Source: Halanaerobiaceae bacterium (lineage in GTDB: Bacteria; Bacillota; Halanaerobiia; Halanaerobiales; Halarsenatibacteraceae). Taken from it: DNA of 22,344 bases. Position 1 is the stretch's first letter; each line of letters begins with the position of its first letter. A model generated the notes under the pieces. It had not been told where the DNA came from. It saw only the letters and a list, made by a program, of their open reading frames with translations, and did not search any database. The DNA lies in NCBI GenBank assembly GCA_003554685.1, contig PWHA01000045.1, positions 1 through 22,344 on the forward strand, written 5' to 3'. The translations under genes were made by a program, and so were the position numbers. Below, piece after piece: positions 1 through 5,972 of the stretch.

Positions 1-648
1 ATAGTCGGCAGCAATCTCACCAGAAATCTGGTGGAAAATCATGATGTGGTGGTGATCGATATTGACCGTCAGGTCTGCGAGGATATCTACAGCCGTTTTG
101 GGGCGGTTTCTGTGCACGGCAGTGCCACCAGGGTCAGCATATTAAGGGATGCAGGGATAGAAAAATGCGATGTGGCAGTGGCGGTTATGGAGAATGATGC
201 TGATAACCTGGCCTTTACCGTTCTGGCCCGGGATTTTGGAGTCGAGAAGATTTTGGTGAGGATGAGGGACCCGGAATATGAGAGCGCCTACCGCAAAGCC
301 GGAGCCACCACTGTGGGCAGCATCATGGAGCTGATGGTGGAGAAGTTTGTGATTGATATCGAAGAGCCCCGGGTTCGCAGGGTGGCTTCTCTGGGTAATG
401 GTCGGGCGGAGATTTCAATCATAACTATACCGGAGCACTCGCCCTGCGCCGGGAAAACGGTGGCAGATATAGTTAACAGCTCCGGCTTTCCTGAGGATAT
501 TGTTATTGCTGGAATTTATGATAAGGAAAATGATCAGCTCATCATACCCCGGGGCAACCGGGGAATTCATGCTGGCAACCAGGTTTTTCTGGTGGCCACC
601 GAGGAGAATATGCACCGGGCAGCCGATTACCTGATGAGAAAAAAATAG
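1..648 (+). CDS. trkA: Trk-type potassium uptake regulator TrkA (5' end cut by window)
   Basis: Cytoplasmic NAD-binding regulatory subunit of a Trk/Ktr potassium channel. The frame is open from base 1 and begins inside the Rossmann fold: the visible IVGSNLTRNL should follow an upstream GxG, completing the GxGxxG nucleotide motif. The next strand ends VVVIDID, whose acidic residue normally binds the ribose of NAD. A RCK_N (TrkA-N) domain fills about residues 1-120 and a RCK_C (TrkA-C) domain about 135-215. The latter includes the conserved stretch around SPCAGKTVADI and the GNQVFLVA ending. Only the N-terminal 10-20 residues are missing judged against single-module TrkA proteins of about 220 residues. 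A GTG at 31 is in frame but would destroy the fold, so it is not the start. The membrane partner (TrkH/KtrB type) is not in the window. Family assignment is firm; the exact subtype is inferred. Confidence 0.9.
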   Translation: MVGSNLTRNLVENHDVVVIDIDRQVCEDIYSRFGAVSVHGSATRVSILRDAGIEKCDVAVAVMENDADNLAFTVLARDFGVEKILVRMRDPEYESAYRKAGATTVGSIMELMVEKFVIDIEEPRVRRVASLGNGRAEISIITIPEHSPCAGKTVADIVNSSGFPEDIVIAGIYDKENDQLIIPRGNRGIHAGNQVFLVATEENMHRAADYLMRKK

Positions 649-719
649 CTCTTATCCCGGCCCGATTTCAGAGTTCCGCCTTCTTTCTTCCGTCCCGGGT
701 TCAACGTGTCCATTTTCCC

Positions 720-758
720 ACCATTTAAGCTCCGATAAATGGTCCTCTTTATACCTGT
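720..758 (+). terminator. Possible terminator between trkA and htpX
   Basis: An inverted repeat ACCATTTA (720-727) and TAAATGGT (736-743) with an 8-base loop is followed, after about 11 bases, by TGTTTTTTTA. It lies between the convergent ends of trkA and htpX, where a terminator is expected. The stem is AT-rich and the T-run is displaced, so this is a modest candidate only. Confidence 0.35.
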
Positions 759-762
759 TTTT

Positions 763-1599
763 TTATTTCAACTTATTCAAAGCCTCAACCCTTTCCTCGA
801 TCGGGGGATGGGTGCTGAAGAGCTTGGCCATGCCCTCCCGGGAGAGGGGGTTGACAATAAACATGTGCGAGGTTGCTTCATTAACCTGCATTGGTGAATT
901 TTTAGCATGGCTTTCCATCTTGCGCAGGGCGCTGGCCAGTCCATCAGGATTGCCGGTAATGCCTGCTGCGGTGGCATCGGCTTTGTATTCCCGGGAACGG
1001 GATATTGCCATTTTGATGATCATGGCAGCCAGCGGGGCAAAGATGATCGCTAGCAGCTGAATCAGAGCTGCGGCTCCACCGCTTCGACCTCTCCGGCCTC
1101 CAAAAATCATCCGGAATCTACCAATCCGGGAGAGGAAGGCCAGGGCCCCGGCCATGACGGCCGCCAGGGTGCTGATCAGGGTATCGCGGTTTTTAATGTG
1201 GGAAAGCTCATGGGCAATAACTCCCTCCAGCTCATCCTTATCCAGCAGCTTGATGATGCCTTCGGTCAGGGCAATCGCTGCATTTTTGGGATTTCTCCCG
1301 GTGGCAAAGGCGTTGGGCTGATCTCCCGGCGTTACATAGACTTTAGGTTTGGGCAGACCGGCATCTTTGCTGAGATTGGCAATAATTTTGTGGAGATTGG
1401 GAGCTTCCTCTTCAGTAAGGGGACGGGATTTCGTCATCTTCATTGCGATGGTGTCGCTTTTCCAGTAGGCAATGAAATTAATCGCCATGGCAAAGGCAAA
1501 GGCCATGATCAGTCCGGATTCACCTGCTATGATGCCGCCGAATACGATGAAAATTACGGTTAGCAGCGCCATAAGAAAAACAGTTTTCAAATTATGCAT
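763..1599 (-). CDS. htpX: HtpX-type membrane zinc metalloprotease
   Basis: Integral membrane M48 peptidase that degrades misfolded membrane proteins under envelope stress. Two N-terminal membrane segments (about residues 5-47) precede the catalytic domain. The zinc motif HELSH lies near residues 130-134, and the downstream SREYKADATAA segment supplies the third glutamate ligand. Two more hydrophobic segments (about 143-157 and 178-196) flank a basic glycine-rich GGRRGRSGG loop. Length (278 residues) is usual. I start at the ATG at 1599, where AAAGGAG (1608-1614, minus) lies 8 bases upstream. An in-frame GTG at 1606-1608 overlaps that Shine-Dalgarno and is unlikely. The gene is monocistronic by position, convergent with trkA and divergent from spoVS. 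A GC-rich hairpin (1621-1639) sits in its leader. Confidence 0.93.
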   Translation of the reverse strand: MHNLKTVFLMALLTVIFIVFGGIIAGESGLIMAFAFAMAINFIAYWKSDTIAMKMTKSRPLTEEEAPNLHKIIANLSKDAGLPKPKVYVTPGDQPNAFATGRNPKNAAIALTEGIIKLLDKDELEGVIAHELSHIKNRDTLISTLAAVMAGALAFLSRIGRFRMIFGGRRGRSGGAAALIQLLAIIFAPLAAMIIKMAISRSREYKADATAAGITGNPDGLASALRKMESHAKNSPMQVNEATSHMFIVNPLSREGMAKLFSTHPPIEERVEALNKLK

Positions 1600-1620
1600 T
1601 ACATTCACTCCTTTCAGTTA

Positions 1621-1639
1621 GAGCCCCTGATGGGGCCTC
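1621..1639 (-). promoter_or_regulatory. GC-rich hairpin in htpX leader
   Basis: On the minus strand GAG + CCCC / GGGG + CTC pair as a 7-bp stem with one bulged base and a 4-base loop, ending 6 bases before the htpX Shine-Dalgarno. Upstream (about 1650-1670) the minus strand is a run of TATAAT-like sequence that could hold the -10. I see no convincing -35. Function as a leader stabiliser or regulator is inference. Confidence 0.35.
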
Positions 1640-1806
1640 AAACAGAAAATATAATATTATAATATAATCAGGATTAGTTCCACTAAACATATTTTAACTT
1701 ATCTCAGACTAAACTGCAAGCAAAACAGTCAGGATACGCTATCCTAAAAAATTGACAGAATAAAGAGGCGCAGAAGTTGACCGCCCTGTCTGAGTTCCAG
1801 ATATCG

Positions 1807-1814
1807 ATAATGAT
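1807..1814. repeat. Target-site duplication of MITE copy 1 (left)
   Basis: ATAATGAT directly abuts the left tip and is repeated exactly at 1944-1951 next to the right tip. An exact 8-bp match at both junctions supports a genuine insertion rather than a chance palindrome. Confidence 0.75.
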
Positions 1815-1943
1815 GGTTCGCCCACAAAAAGGTCTATTTTGCAAATTAACAAACAAAATCATACTATATGTTGTACTTAATTGATCTTCAACCTACTATA
1901 TATTGTAGCAAAAATAATTCTTAAACCTTTTTGTGGTCAAACC
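1815..1943 (+). mobile_element. MITE-like element, copy 1 (129 bp)
   Basis: Terminal inverted repeats of 19 bp match at 17 positions: left GGTTCGCCCACAAAAAGGT (1815-1833) and, read on the other strand, right GGTTTGACCACAAAAAGGT (1925-1943). The exact 8-bp direct repeat ATAATGAT flanks the element (1807-1814 and 1944-1951), the mark of transposition. The interior is non-coding, AT-rich and partly palindromic (TACTATAT and TATATATTGTAG segments). A homologous copy lies at 8355-8477 in inverted orientation. The GG tip and 8-bp duplication would suit mobilisation by an ISL3-like transposase, but that family link is inference because no transposase gene is present here. Confidence 0.82.
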
Positions 1944-2009
1944 ATAATGATTACTCTGATTAATTATAACAAATAATTAGAAAATTATCATATTTTTTGC
2001 CCTTCTCAG

Positions 2010-2038
2010 GCAGGAATTTACTGCTAGATAGCTAATTA
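2010..2038 (+). promoter_or_regulatory. SigmaH-like promoter for spoVS
   Basis: GCAGGAATT (2010-2018) matches the Bacillus SigmaH -35 consensus RNAGGAWWW at every position. After 11 bases, AGCTAATTA (2030-2038) matches the -10 consensus RNNGAATWW except T for G at the fourth position. The spacing is the usual 11-12 bases. In Bacillus subtilis spoVS is a SigmaH-dependent gene, which makes the match meaningful. An overlapping TATAAA at 2039 could instead serve SigmaA. Confidence 0.4.
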
Positions 2039-2117
2039 TATAAATGTCAGCCCCTTTCCAGACTATTTACCAAGAGATATAGAAATTATTTATTATTTGA
2101 GGAGGTTTTATTTCTGC

Positions 2118-2378
2118 ATGGAAGTATTAAAAGTGGCAGCAAAATCCAGTCCAAATTCGGTAGCTGGCGCCCTGGCAGGTGTCCTCAGGGAAGAGGGTGT
2201 CGCTGAGCTTCAGGCAATTGGTGCAGGTGCTATTAATCAGGCAGTTAAGGCAGTAGCTATAGCTCGTGGTTTTGTCGCTCCTTCGGGTATGGATCTAATC
2301 TGCATCCCGGCTTTTACTGATATTGAAATTGATGGAGAGGAAAGGACAGCAATTAAATTTATCGTGGAACCCCGTTAA
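2118..2378 (+). CDS. spoVS: Stage V sporulation protein SpoVS
   Basis: Small DNA/RNA-binding-like (Alba-type) regulator known from Bacillus, where its loss alters septation and coat assembly; homologues also occur in non-spore-formers. The 86 residues span the whole family length and keep the highly conserved core: AKSSPNSVAGALAGVLRE near the N-terminus, AIGAGAINQAVKAVAIARGF in the middle, SGMDLICIPAF, and the terminal GEERTAIKFIVEPR. The start is ATG 2118, preceded by GGAGG at 2101-2105; spacing of 12 bases is slightly long, but upstream in-frame codons would add non-conserved residues. The gene stands alone with a SigmaH-like promoter upstream and an intrinsic terminator downstream, so it is probably monocistronic. 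Presence of spoVS alone does not prove sporulation. Confidence 0.95.
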   Translation: MEVLKVAAKSSPNSVAGALAGVLREEGVAELQAIGAGAINQAVKAVAIARGFVAPSGMDLICIPAFTDIEIDGEERTAIKFIVEPR

Positions 2379-2432
2379 GAAATTAGGCGTTTCCAGGTGT
2401 TAACTGGTGCTTCGGGGCTGATGTTGTCAGGA

Positions 2433-2464
2433 ACCCTTCTTTGGCCGGAAGGGTATTTTTTTTT
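2433..2464 (+). terminator. Intrinsic terminator of spoVS
   Basis: ACCCTTC (2433-2439) pairs with GAAGGGT (2448-2454) across an 8-base loop. An A and nine consecutive T (2456-2464) follow. This is a clear Rho-independent terminator 55 bases after the spoVS stop. Confidence 0.85.
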
Positions 2465-2728
2465 GTCACCTTGAAAATAATGCTAATGGTCTTTATTTTT
2501 TCTGATAATTGCGAAGGTTGCGGGACAGCACACATAAGTTTCCGGCACGCAGTGCAGAAAAATTTCAGCTTTTGCGAAATAATTTCTCTGGTCATTTTCC
2601 TTTACGTGCAGAAAAAGTATGTGTAATGTGCCTGAAAACTTCAATTTCGATGACTAAAATACTTCTCTCCCTTTTCCGCTGGTAGAAAGCAACCAGGAAC
2701 AATTATATTTATACAGAAAACAAGTTTC

Positions 2729-2927
2729 TTACTTTGAAAATATGCAGTTTTATTTTCATCTATTGTTGTGCTCGGGAGGAGCATGGAGGTTACTTTGAAA
2801 ATACACCGTAATATTTTCATCTATTGTTGTGCCTCAAGTGCCTCAAGGGGCATGTGGGTTAATTTGAAAATACACCGTAATATTTTTATGCTTTTGGGCT
2901 CCAAGGGGGCAAGCTGGTTTACTTTGG
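2729..2927. repeat. Tandem array of three two-hairpin repeats (about 60 bp units)
   Basis: Units begin near 2729, 2790 and 2859, with a truncated fourth start at 2919. Each has hairpin 1, GAAAATA-N8-TATTTTC (2736-2757, 2797-2818; 2866-2887 with a terminal G-T pair), the linker ATCTATTGTTG in units 1-2, and hairpin 2 with varying but pairing arms: TGCTC/GAGCA (2769-2783), TGCCTC/GGGGCA (2830-2852) and GCTCC/GGGGC (2898-2910). Unit 2 is longer because GTGCCTCAA is duplicated. Arms that change while still pairing suggest the structure matters. A fourth, solitary copy lies at 21746-21813. The spacing carries no unique spacers, so it is not a CRISPR. Confidence 0.8.
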
Positions 2928-2948
2928 AGATAGGTGACGATAATAGAT

Positions 2949-3032
2949 GAACTCATAATCGGCTCTGAGCTCATAATTAACTTAAATCTCAACTTAGGTC
3001 TCCTGGTTATTTGATTACTGGTTATCTGATTA
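2949..3032. repeat. Cluster of small tandem duplications
   Basis: Three unrelated near-tandem repeats follow one another: GARCTCATAAT at 2949 and 2967; the 12-bp pair AACTTAAATCTC / AACTTAGGTCTC (2979-3002); and the 15-bp pair CTGGTTATTTGATTA / CTGGTTATCTGATTA (3003-3032), with one mismatch. None codes for protein. They look like replication-slippage products. Confidence 0.7.
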
Positions 3033-3068
3033 TCTGATATTTCCATAAAAATATAAAAATTAATTATC

Positions 3069-3111
3069 TTGTTTATAAGTAAAACTTTTGATATAATCTA
3101 CTTGATATAAT
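3069..3111 (+). promoter_or_regulatory. SigmaA-type promoter of the selenium operon, with duplicated -10
   Basis: TTGTTT (3069-3074), a 17-base spacer and TATAAT (3092-3097) form a good vegetative promoter. The block TTGATATAATCT is repeated almost at once, giving a second TATAAT at 3106-3111 without a matching -35. This leaves a leader of about 150 bases before yedF that contains AGCAGCAT repeats (3133-3156). Confidence 0.55.
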
Positions 3112-3132
3112 CTTCAGAGTACAGTCTTTAGC

Positions 3133-3156
3133 AGCAGCATAGCAGCATAGCAGCAG
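3133..3156. repeat. Three AGCAGCAT-type 8-bp tandem units
   Basis: AGCAGCAT is present twice and AGCAGCAG once, head to tail, in the presumed yedF leader. The array is a possible slippage-prone microsatellite. Confidence 0.7.
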
Positions 3157-3255
3157 AAAGAACAGCAGCCCCACAATTATAAGCAGCCTTCGGGATAGAT
3201 AAAATAATGTAAAAAATTTTAAACAGACTTAAGCTTTTCAGGGGAGTGGTAATTA

Positions 3256-3825
3256 ATGAAAACCATAGACTGCCGGGGGCTTAACTGTCCCGAGCCGGTT
3301 ATCAGAACAAAGGAAGCTTTAAAAAAACATGACAGCCTGCTGGTGATTGTTGATAATAAACCTGCCGCGGAAAATGTTGCCCGAATGGCCAAAAATTCCG
3401 GCTGCCGGGTGGAGAAGCTTCAGGAACAAGATAATTTCAAACTCAAACTGGAAGCTTTTGGTACAGGAAGCCCGGAGGATAAAGCCGGCTCAGAGCGGTC
3501 CAGGTCCTACCTGATTACCTCCGAAACCCTGGGAGAGGGACCCCGGGAACTGGGTGAGCTGCTGCTGACTGGCTTTTTAAAAACTCTCAAAGAGGTTGAA
3601 CCTCTCCCGGAAGCACTTTTGTTTATGAATGAAGGGGTAAAGCTTGTCACTGTCAATGATTCAGCCGCAGAAATAATCAGGGAATTGCCCCGGGAGATTG
3701 AGATTCTGGTCTGCGGCACCTGTCTTGATTACTTTGAGCTGACAGAGAACTTAAAGGCCGGGCGGGTCAGCAATATGTATGAAATTCTTGACACCATCAC
3801 CCAGACCAGCTGTGTGAAAATATAG
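3256..3825 (+). CDS. yedF: Selenium-metabolism sulfurtransferase-like protein YedF
   Basis: Putative sulfur/selenium-handling protein that co-occurs with selD. The N-terminal TusA/SirA-like domain (about residues 1-72) carries the signature CPEP with Cys11, the position that forms a persulfide in TusA proteins, and a second Cys6. The C-terminal DsrE-like domain (about 83-189) ends with CGTCLDYF at 153-160, two further thiols suited to relaying sulfur or selenium. Length (189) fits the two-domain YedF family. The ATG follows GGGGAGTGG at about 8 bases. It is the first gene of an operon with selD 40 bases downstream. The role in selenium delivery rests on gene neighbourhood and thiol chemistry in the family; the exact reaction is not established. 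Confidence 0.9.
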   Translation: MKTIDCRGLNCPEPVIRTKEALKKHDSLLVIVDNKPAAENVARMAKNSGCRVEKLQEQDNFKLKLEAFGTGSPEDKAGSERSRSYLITSETLGEGPRELGELLLTGFLKTLKEVEPLPEALLFMNEGVKLVTVNDSAAEIIRELPREIEILVCGTCLDYFELTENLKAGRVSNMYEILDTITQTSCVKI

Positions 3826-3865
3826 CAAATTTCATATCCTGAATTCTGAAAGAGAGGTGGTAATC

Positions 3866-4906
3866 ATGTCAGCAGAGGAGCAAATTAAAATGACTTCTTA
3901 CAGCAGGAGTTCAGGCTGAGCCTCTAAAATGGGGCCGGCGGAGCTGGCCAAAATTTTAGACAGCCTGGATTTTACCAGCAATGATAAAAATCTGATGGTG
4001 GGTCTGGAAAGCGGGGATGATGCCATTGTCTATCGCCTGAATTCCGAACAGGCCCTGATCCAGACCGTTGACTTTTTCACCCCGATTGTCGATGACCCCT
4101 ATCTGTTTGGCCAGATTTCAGCGGCCAATTCTCTCAGCGATGTTTATGCCATGGGGGGGGAGCCATTTCTGGCCATGAATATTGTCTGTTTTCCCGATTC
4201 TCTGGATAAAAAAATTCTTCGGGATATTCTCCAGGGCGGTCTGGACAAAGCCCAGGAGGCTGGAATAACCATTTCCGGTGGGCATACAGTGGAGGATGAG
4301 GAGCCCAAGTACGGTCTTTCCGTCAGCGGTCTGGTTCATCCCGACAAAGTGGTGCCCAACTCCGGAGCTCGGGCCGGTGATAAATTGATCCTTACCAAGC
4401 CCCTGGGTACCGGAATAATAACCACTGCCTTCAAAGCCGGCCTGCTGGAGCAGAGCCCCGAACATCCGGCTATTGCAAACATGCTGCAGCTAAACAGCAG
4501 GGCAGCCGAACTTTTTGACCGCTACTCCATTTCTGCCTGCACTGATATTACCGGTTTTGGTCTGGCCGGACACCTGCTGGAAATGCTGAAGGCCAGCGGC
4601 AGGGGCTGCCGGATTCAGGCCGATAACCTGCCCTATTTTGCCGAGGTGCCTGAGCTTTCCGCAGAAGGTATTGTGCCGGGAGGTCTTTACCGCAACCGCG
4701 AGACCTTTAGTGATCAGGTTAAGCTAACTGGAGTTTCTCAGGAATTTATCAAAGATCTGCTCTTTGATCCTCAGACTTCGGGCGGCCTGTTGATTTCCCT
4801 GCCTGAAGAGGAGGCGCAGGATTTTCTGAGGGAATTTAATGATGACCGGCACCGGGGTTATCCTGTTGGTGAAGTGGTGGAGGGAGACAGCATTGTTCTG
4901 GAATGA
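3866..4906 (+). CDS. selD: Selenide, water dikinase SelD (selenoprotein, UGA = Sec18)
   Basis: Makes selenophosphate from selenide and ATP, the selenium donor for Sec-tRNA and 2-selenouridine. A conventional reading begins at ATG 3929, but in the same frame an ATG at 3866, preceded by AGAGAGGTGG, gives 17 codons, then TGA (3917-3919), then continues without a break. Residues 10-21 read TSYSRSSGUASK. The U and the Lys three residues later align with catalytic Cys17 and Lys20 of Escherichia coli SelD. A strong hairpin immediately follows the TGA. The rest is typical: GDDAIVY, QTVDFFTPIVDDP, ANSLSDVYAMGG (ATP/Mg binding) and DPQTSGGLL near the end. Total 346 residues including Sec. It is flanked by yedF and DUF3343. 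Starting at 3929 would delete the active site. Sec decoding needs SelA, SelB and SelC encoded elsewhere. Confidence 0.93.
3917..3959 (+). promoter_or_regulatory. SECIS-like selenocysteine insertion hairpin in selD
   Basis: Right after the TGA (3917-3919), CTAAAAT (3924-3930) pairs with ATTTTAG (3953-3959). After a small GG/AAA internal loop, GGCCGGC (3933-3939) pairs with GCTGGCC (3943-3949) with one G-U, closing a GGA loop (3940-3942). The apical loop lies about 20 bases past the UGA and contains G, as expected of bacterial SECIS elements read by SelB. The hairpin is within coding sequence and encodes KMGPAELAKIL. Confidence 0.8.
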
Positions 4907-4912
4907 TTTCCT

Positions 4913-5179
4913 GTGAAAGATGAAAAATACGGCCTGATTGCCTTTCCCGGGACCACTGAATCTTTGAAAGCGGAGAAACTGCTTAAGCAGGAGGGCTATT
5001 CCGTCTCCTTCCGCCCTCTTCCTCCGGTAATTACAGCAGACTGCGGTTTTGGGCTGGAAATACCCCTGGAAAAAATCCGGGAAATTCGAGAATTTATTGA
5101 GCAGAGCCCTGTACAAACTGCTGGATTTTATCATATAATTATAAAAGATGGTGAAAAAATTATCACCAGCCTGGAATAA
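4913..5179 (+). CDS. DUF3343 putative Se/S carrier-like protein
   Basis: Small (88 residues) cytoplasmic protein of the DUF3343 family, often found beside yedF and selD and proposed as a sulfur/selenium carrier. The visible signature is PPVITADCGFGLEI with Cys44 as the only cysteine, matching the family's conserved CG segment. The N-terminal KYGLIAFPGTTESLKAEKLLKQEG has the expected beta-alpha pattern. It starts at GTG 4913, 6 bases after the selD stop. No clear Shine-Dalgarno is visible, so translation may be coupled to selD. A single nucleophilic cysteine in this context suggests transfer of Se or S between YedF and SelD, but this is inference; no activity is established for the family to my knowledge. 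Confidence 0.8.
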   Translation: MKDEKYGLIAFPGTTESLKAEKLLKQEGYSVSFRPLPPVITADCGFGLEIPLEKIREIREFIEQSPVQTAGFYHIIIKDGEKIITSLE

Positions 5180-5210
5180 ACTTGGAAAAAATCTTTCAGG
5201 AGGCAGATAA

Positions 5211-5834
5211 ATGGGAGTATTACTAATAGGGATCGGAGGAGGATCTGCTTCAGGGAAATCAACCCTGGCCAGGATGCTAAAGAAATCCTTCAGCGATGAG
5301 GTTTCGATCCTGCGCCTGGATTACTACTATCATGATAAGGATTATTTTGATGTTCCCGAAGATAAAATTAATTTTGACCATCCTGATGCCTTTGAGATTG
5401 ATCTCTTATGCCGGCATCTGGAAAAACTCAAAAAAGGTCAGCCGGTGGAAAGGCCGGTTTACAGCTTTACCACCAACAGCAGACTGGAGGAGACCTGTCA
5501 GGTAAAACCCTCCCGGATAATTATTGTAGAGGGGATTCTCACCCTCTATTACCAGAATCTCCGCAAATTTTTTGATCTTAAGATTTATGTTGACACCGAT
5601 AATGACATCCGGCTCTTACGGCGGATTACCAGGGATATTAAGGAAAGGGGACGCACCCTGGAGTCAGTCAAAGAGCAGTATCTGGCCACGGTTAAGCCCA
5701 TGCATGAACAGTTTGTCGAGCCCAGCAAATCCAAAGCCGACATTATCATTCCCCACGGCGGTCTTAATGAGATAGCCAATGATCTTCTGATCGAAAAAAT
5801 CAAAGGACATCTGGTGGTCAACAGAAGAATTTAA
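5211..5834 (+). CDS. udk: Uridine kinase
   Basis: Phosphorylates uridine and cytidine to UMP and CMP in pyrimidine salvage. The P-loop GGSASGKST occupies residues 10-18, followed by LRLDYYYHD, the base/ribose-binding strand of uridine kinases, and NFDHPDAFEIDLL. Next come RPVYSFTTNSR, the Walker B-like IIIVEGILTLY, and RRITRDIKERGR with lid arginines. Length (207) is normal. The start ATG follows AGGAGG. It lies 31 bases after the DUF3343 stop with no terminator between, so it may be co-transcribed with the selenium genes although functionally unrelated. A terminator follows at 5853-5902. A phosphoribulokinase-type function is less likely because of the HPDAFE motif. Confidence 0.9.
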   Translation: MGVLLIGIGGGSASGKSTLARMLKKSFSDEVSILRLDYYYHDKDYFDVPEDKINFDHPDAFEIDLLCRHLEKLKKGQPVERPVYSFTTNSRLEETCQVKPSRIIIVEGILTLYYQNLRKFFDLKIYVDTDNDIRLLRRITRDIKERGRTLESVKEQYLATVKPMHEQFVEPSKSKADIIIPHGGLNEIANDLLIEKIKGHLVVNRRI

Positions 5835-5852
5835 TTTAGCTGTATTAAATCC

Positions 5853-5902
5853 GGCACTGCCGTTTTCCGGGGGAAATTTGCTGCAGTGCTGTTATTTTTT
5901 TT
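5853..5902 (+). terminator. Intrinsic terminator after udk
   Basis: GCACTG (5854-5859) pairs with CAGTGC (5884-5889) around an inner helix TTTCC/GGAAA. The run TTATTTTTTTT (5892-5902) follows. It separates udk from comEA. Confidence 0.65.
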
Positions 5903-5940
5903 GGAAACAGGCAGGAAAAAAGCAAAATATGGAGAAATAT

Positions 5941-5967
5941 ACCCCATAAATTCCATAAAATGGGGTG
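5941..5967 (+). promoter_or_regulatory. Hairpin covering the comEA Shine-Dalgarno
   Basis: ACCCCAT (5941-5947) is perfectly complementary to ATGGGGT (5960-5966) with a 12-base loop. The 3' arm contains the GGGGTGATGG ribosome-binding site that precedes the comEA ATG at 5973. Folding would hide the site. Regulation through it is inference. Confidence 0.45.
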
Positions 5968-5972
5968 ATGGT

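Larger units (their letters stand above)
1600..2117. other. Divergent spacer htpX / spoVS
   Basis: This 518-base AT-rich stretch has no convincing coding frame. It holds the htpX leader hairpin and AT-rich promoter region (1621-1670), unremarkable sequence (1671-1806), a MITE-like element with target duplication (1807-1951), a SigmaH-like promoter (2010-2038) and the spoVS ribosome-binding site GGAGG (2101-2105). Confidence 0.7.
2379..3255. other. Gene-free, repeat-rich spacer between spoVS and yedF
   Basis: These 877 bases hold the spoVS terminator (2433-2464), an unremarkable AT-rich part (2465-2728), a three-unit array of a two-hairpin repeat (2729-2927), several small tandem duplications (2949-3032 and 3133-3156), and the yedF promoter (3069-3111). 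Short open frames exist (for example 2441-2626 and 2768-2950), but they cross the terminator or the repeats and show no family resemblance, so I do not call them genes. Confidence 0.7.

Noticed and set aside
2441..2626. Small plus-strand gene (61 codons)
   Set aside because: It begins inside the loop of the spoVS terminator, has no ribosome-binding site and reads as low-complexity hydrophobic sequence from AT-rich DNA.
2729..2927. CRISPR array
   Set aside because: Units are spaced 61, 69 and 60 bases, the repeat itself fills nearly the whole period, and there are no unique spacers or cas genes.
2768..2950. Small plus-strand frame and an overlapping minus-strand frame (2843-3046)
   Set aside because: Both are translations of the tandem repeat array, with no ribosome-binding site or family resemblance.
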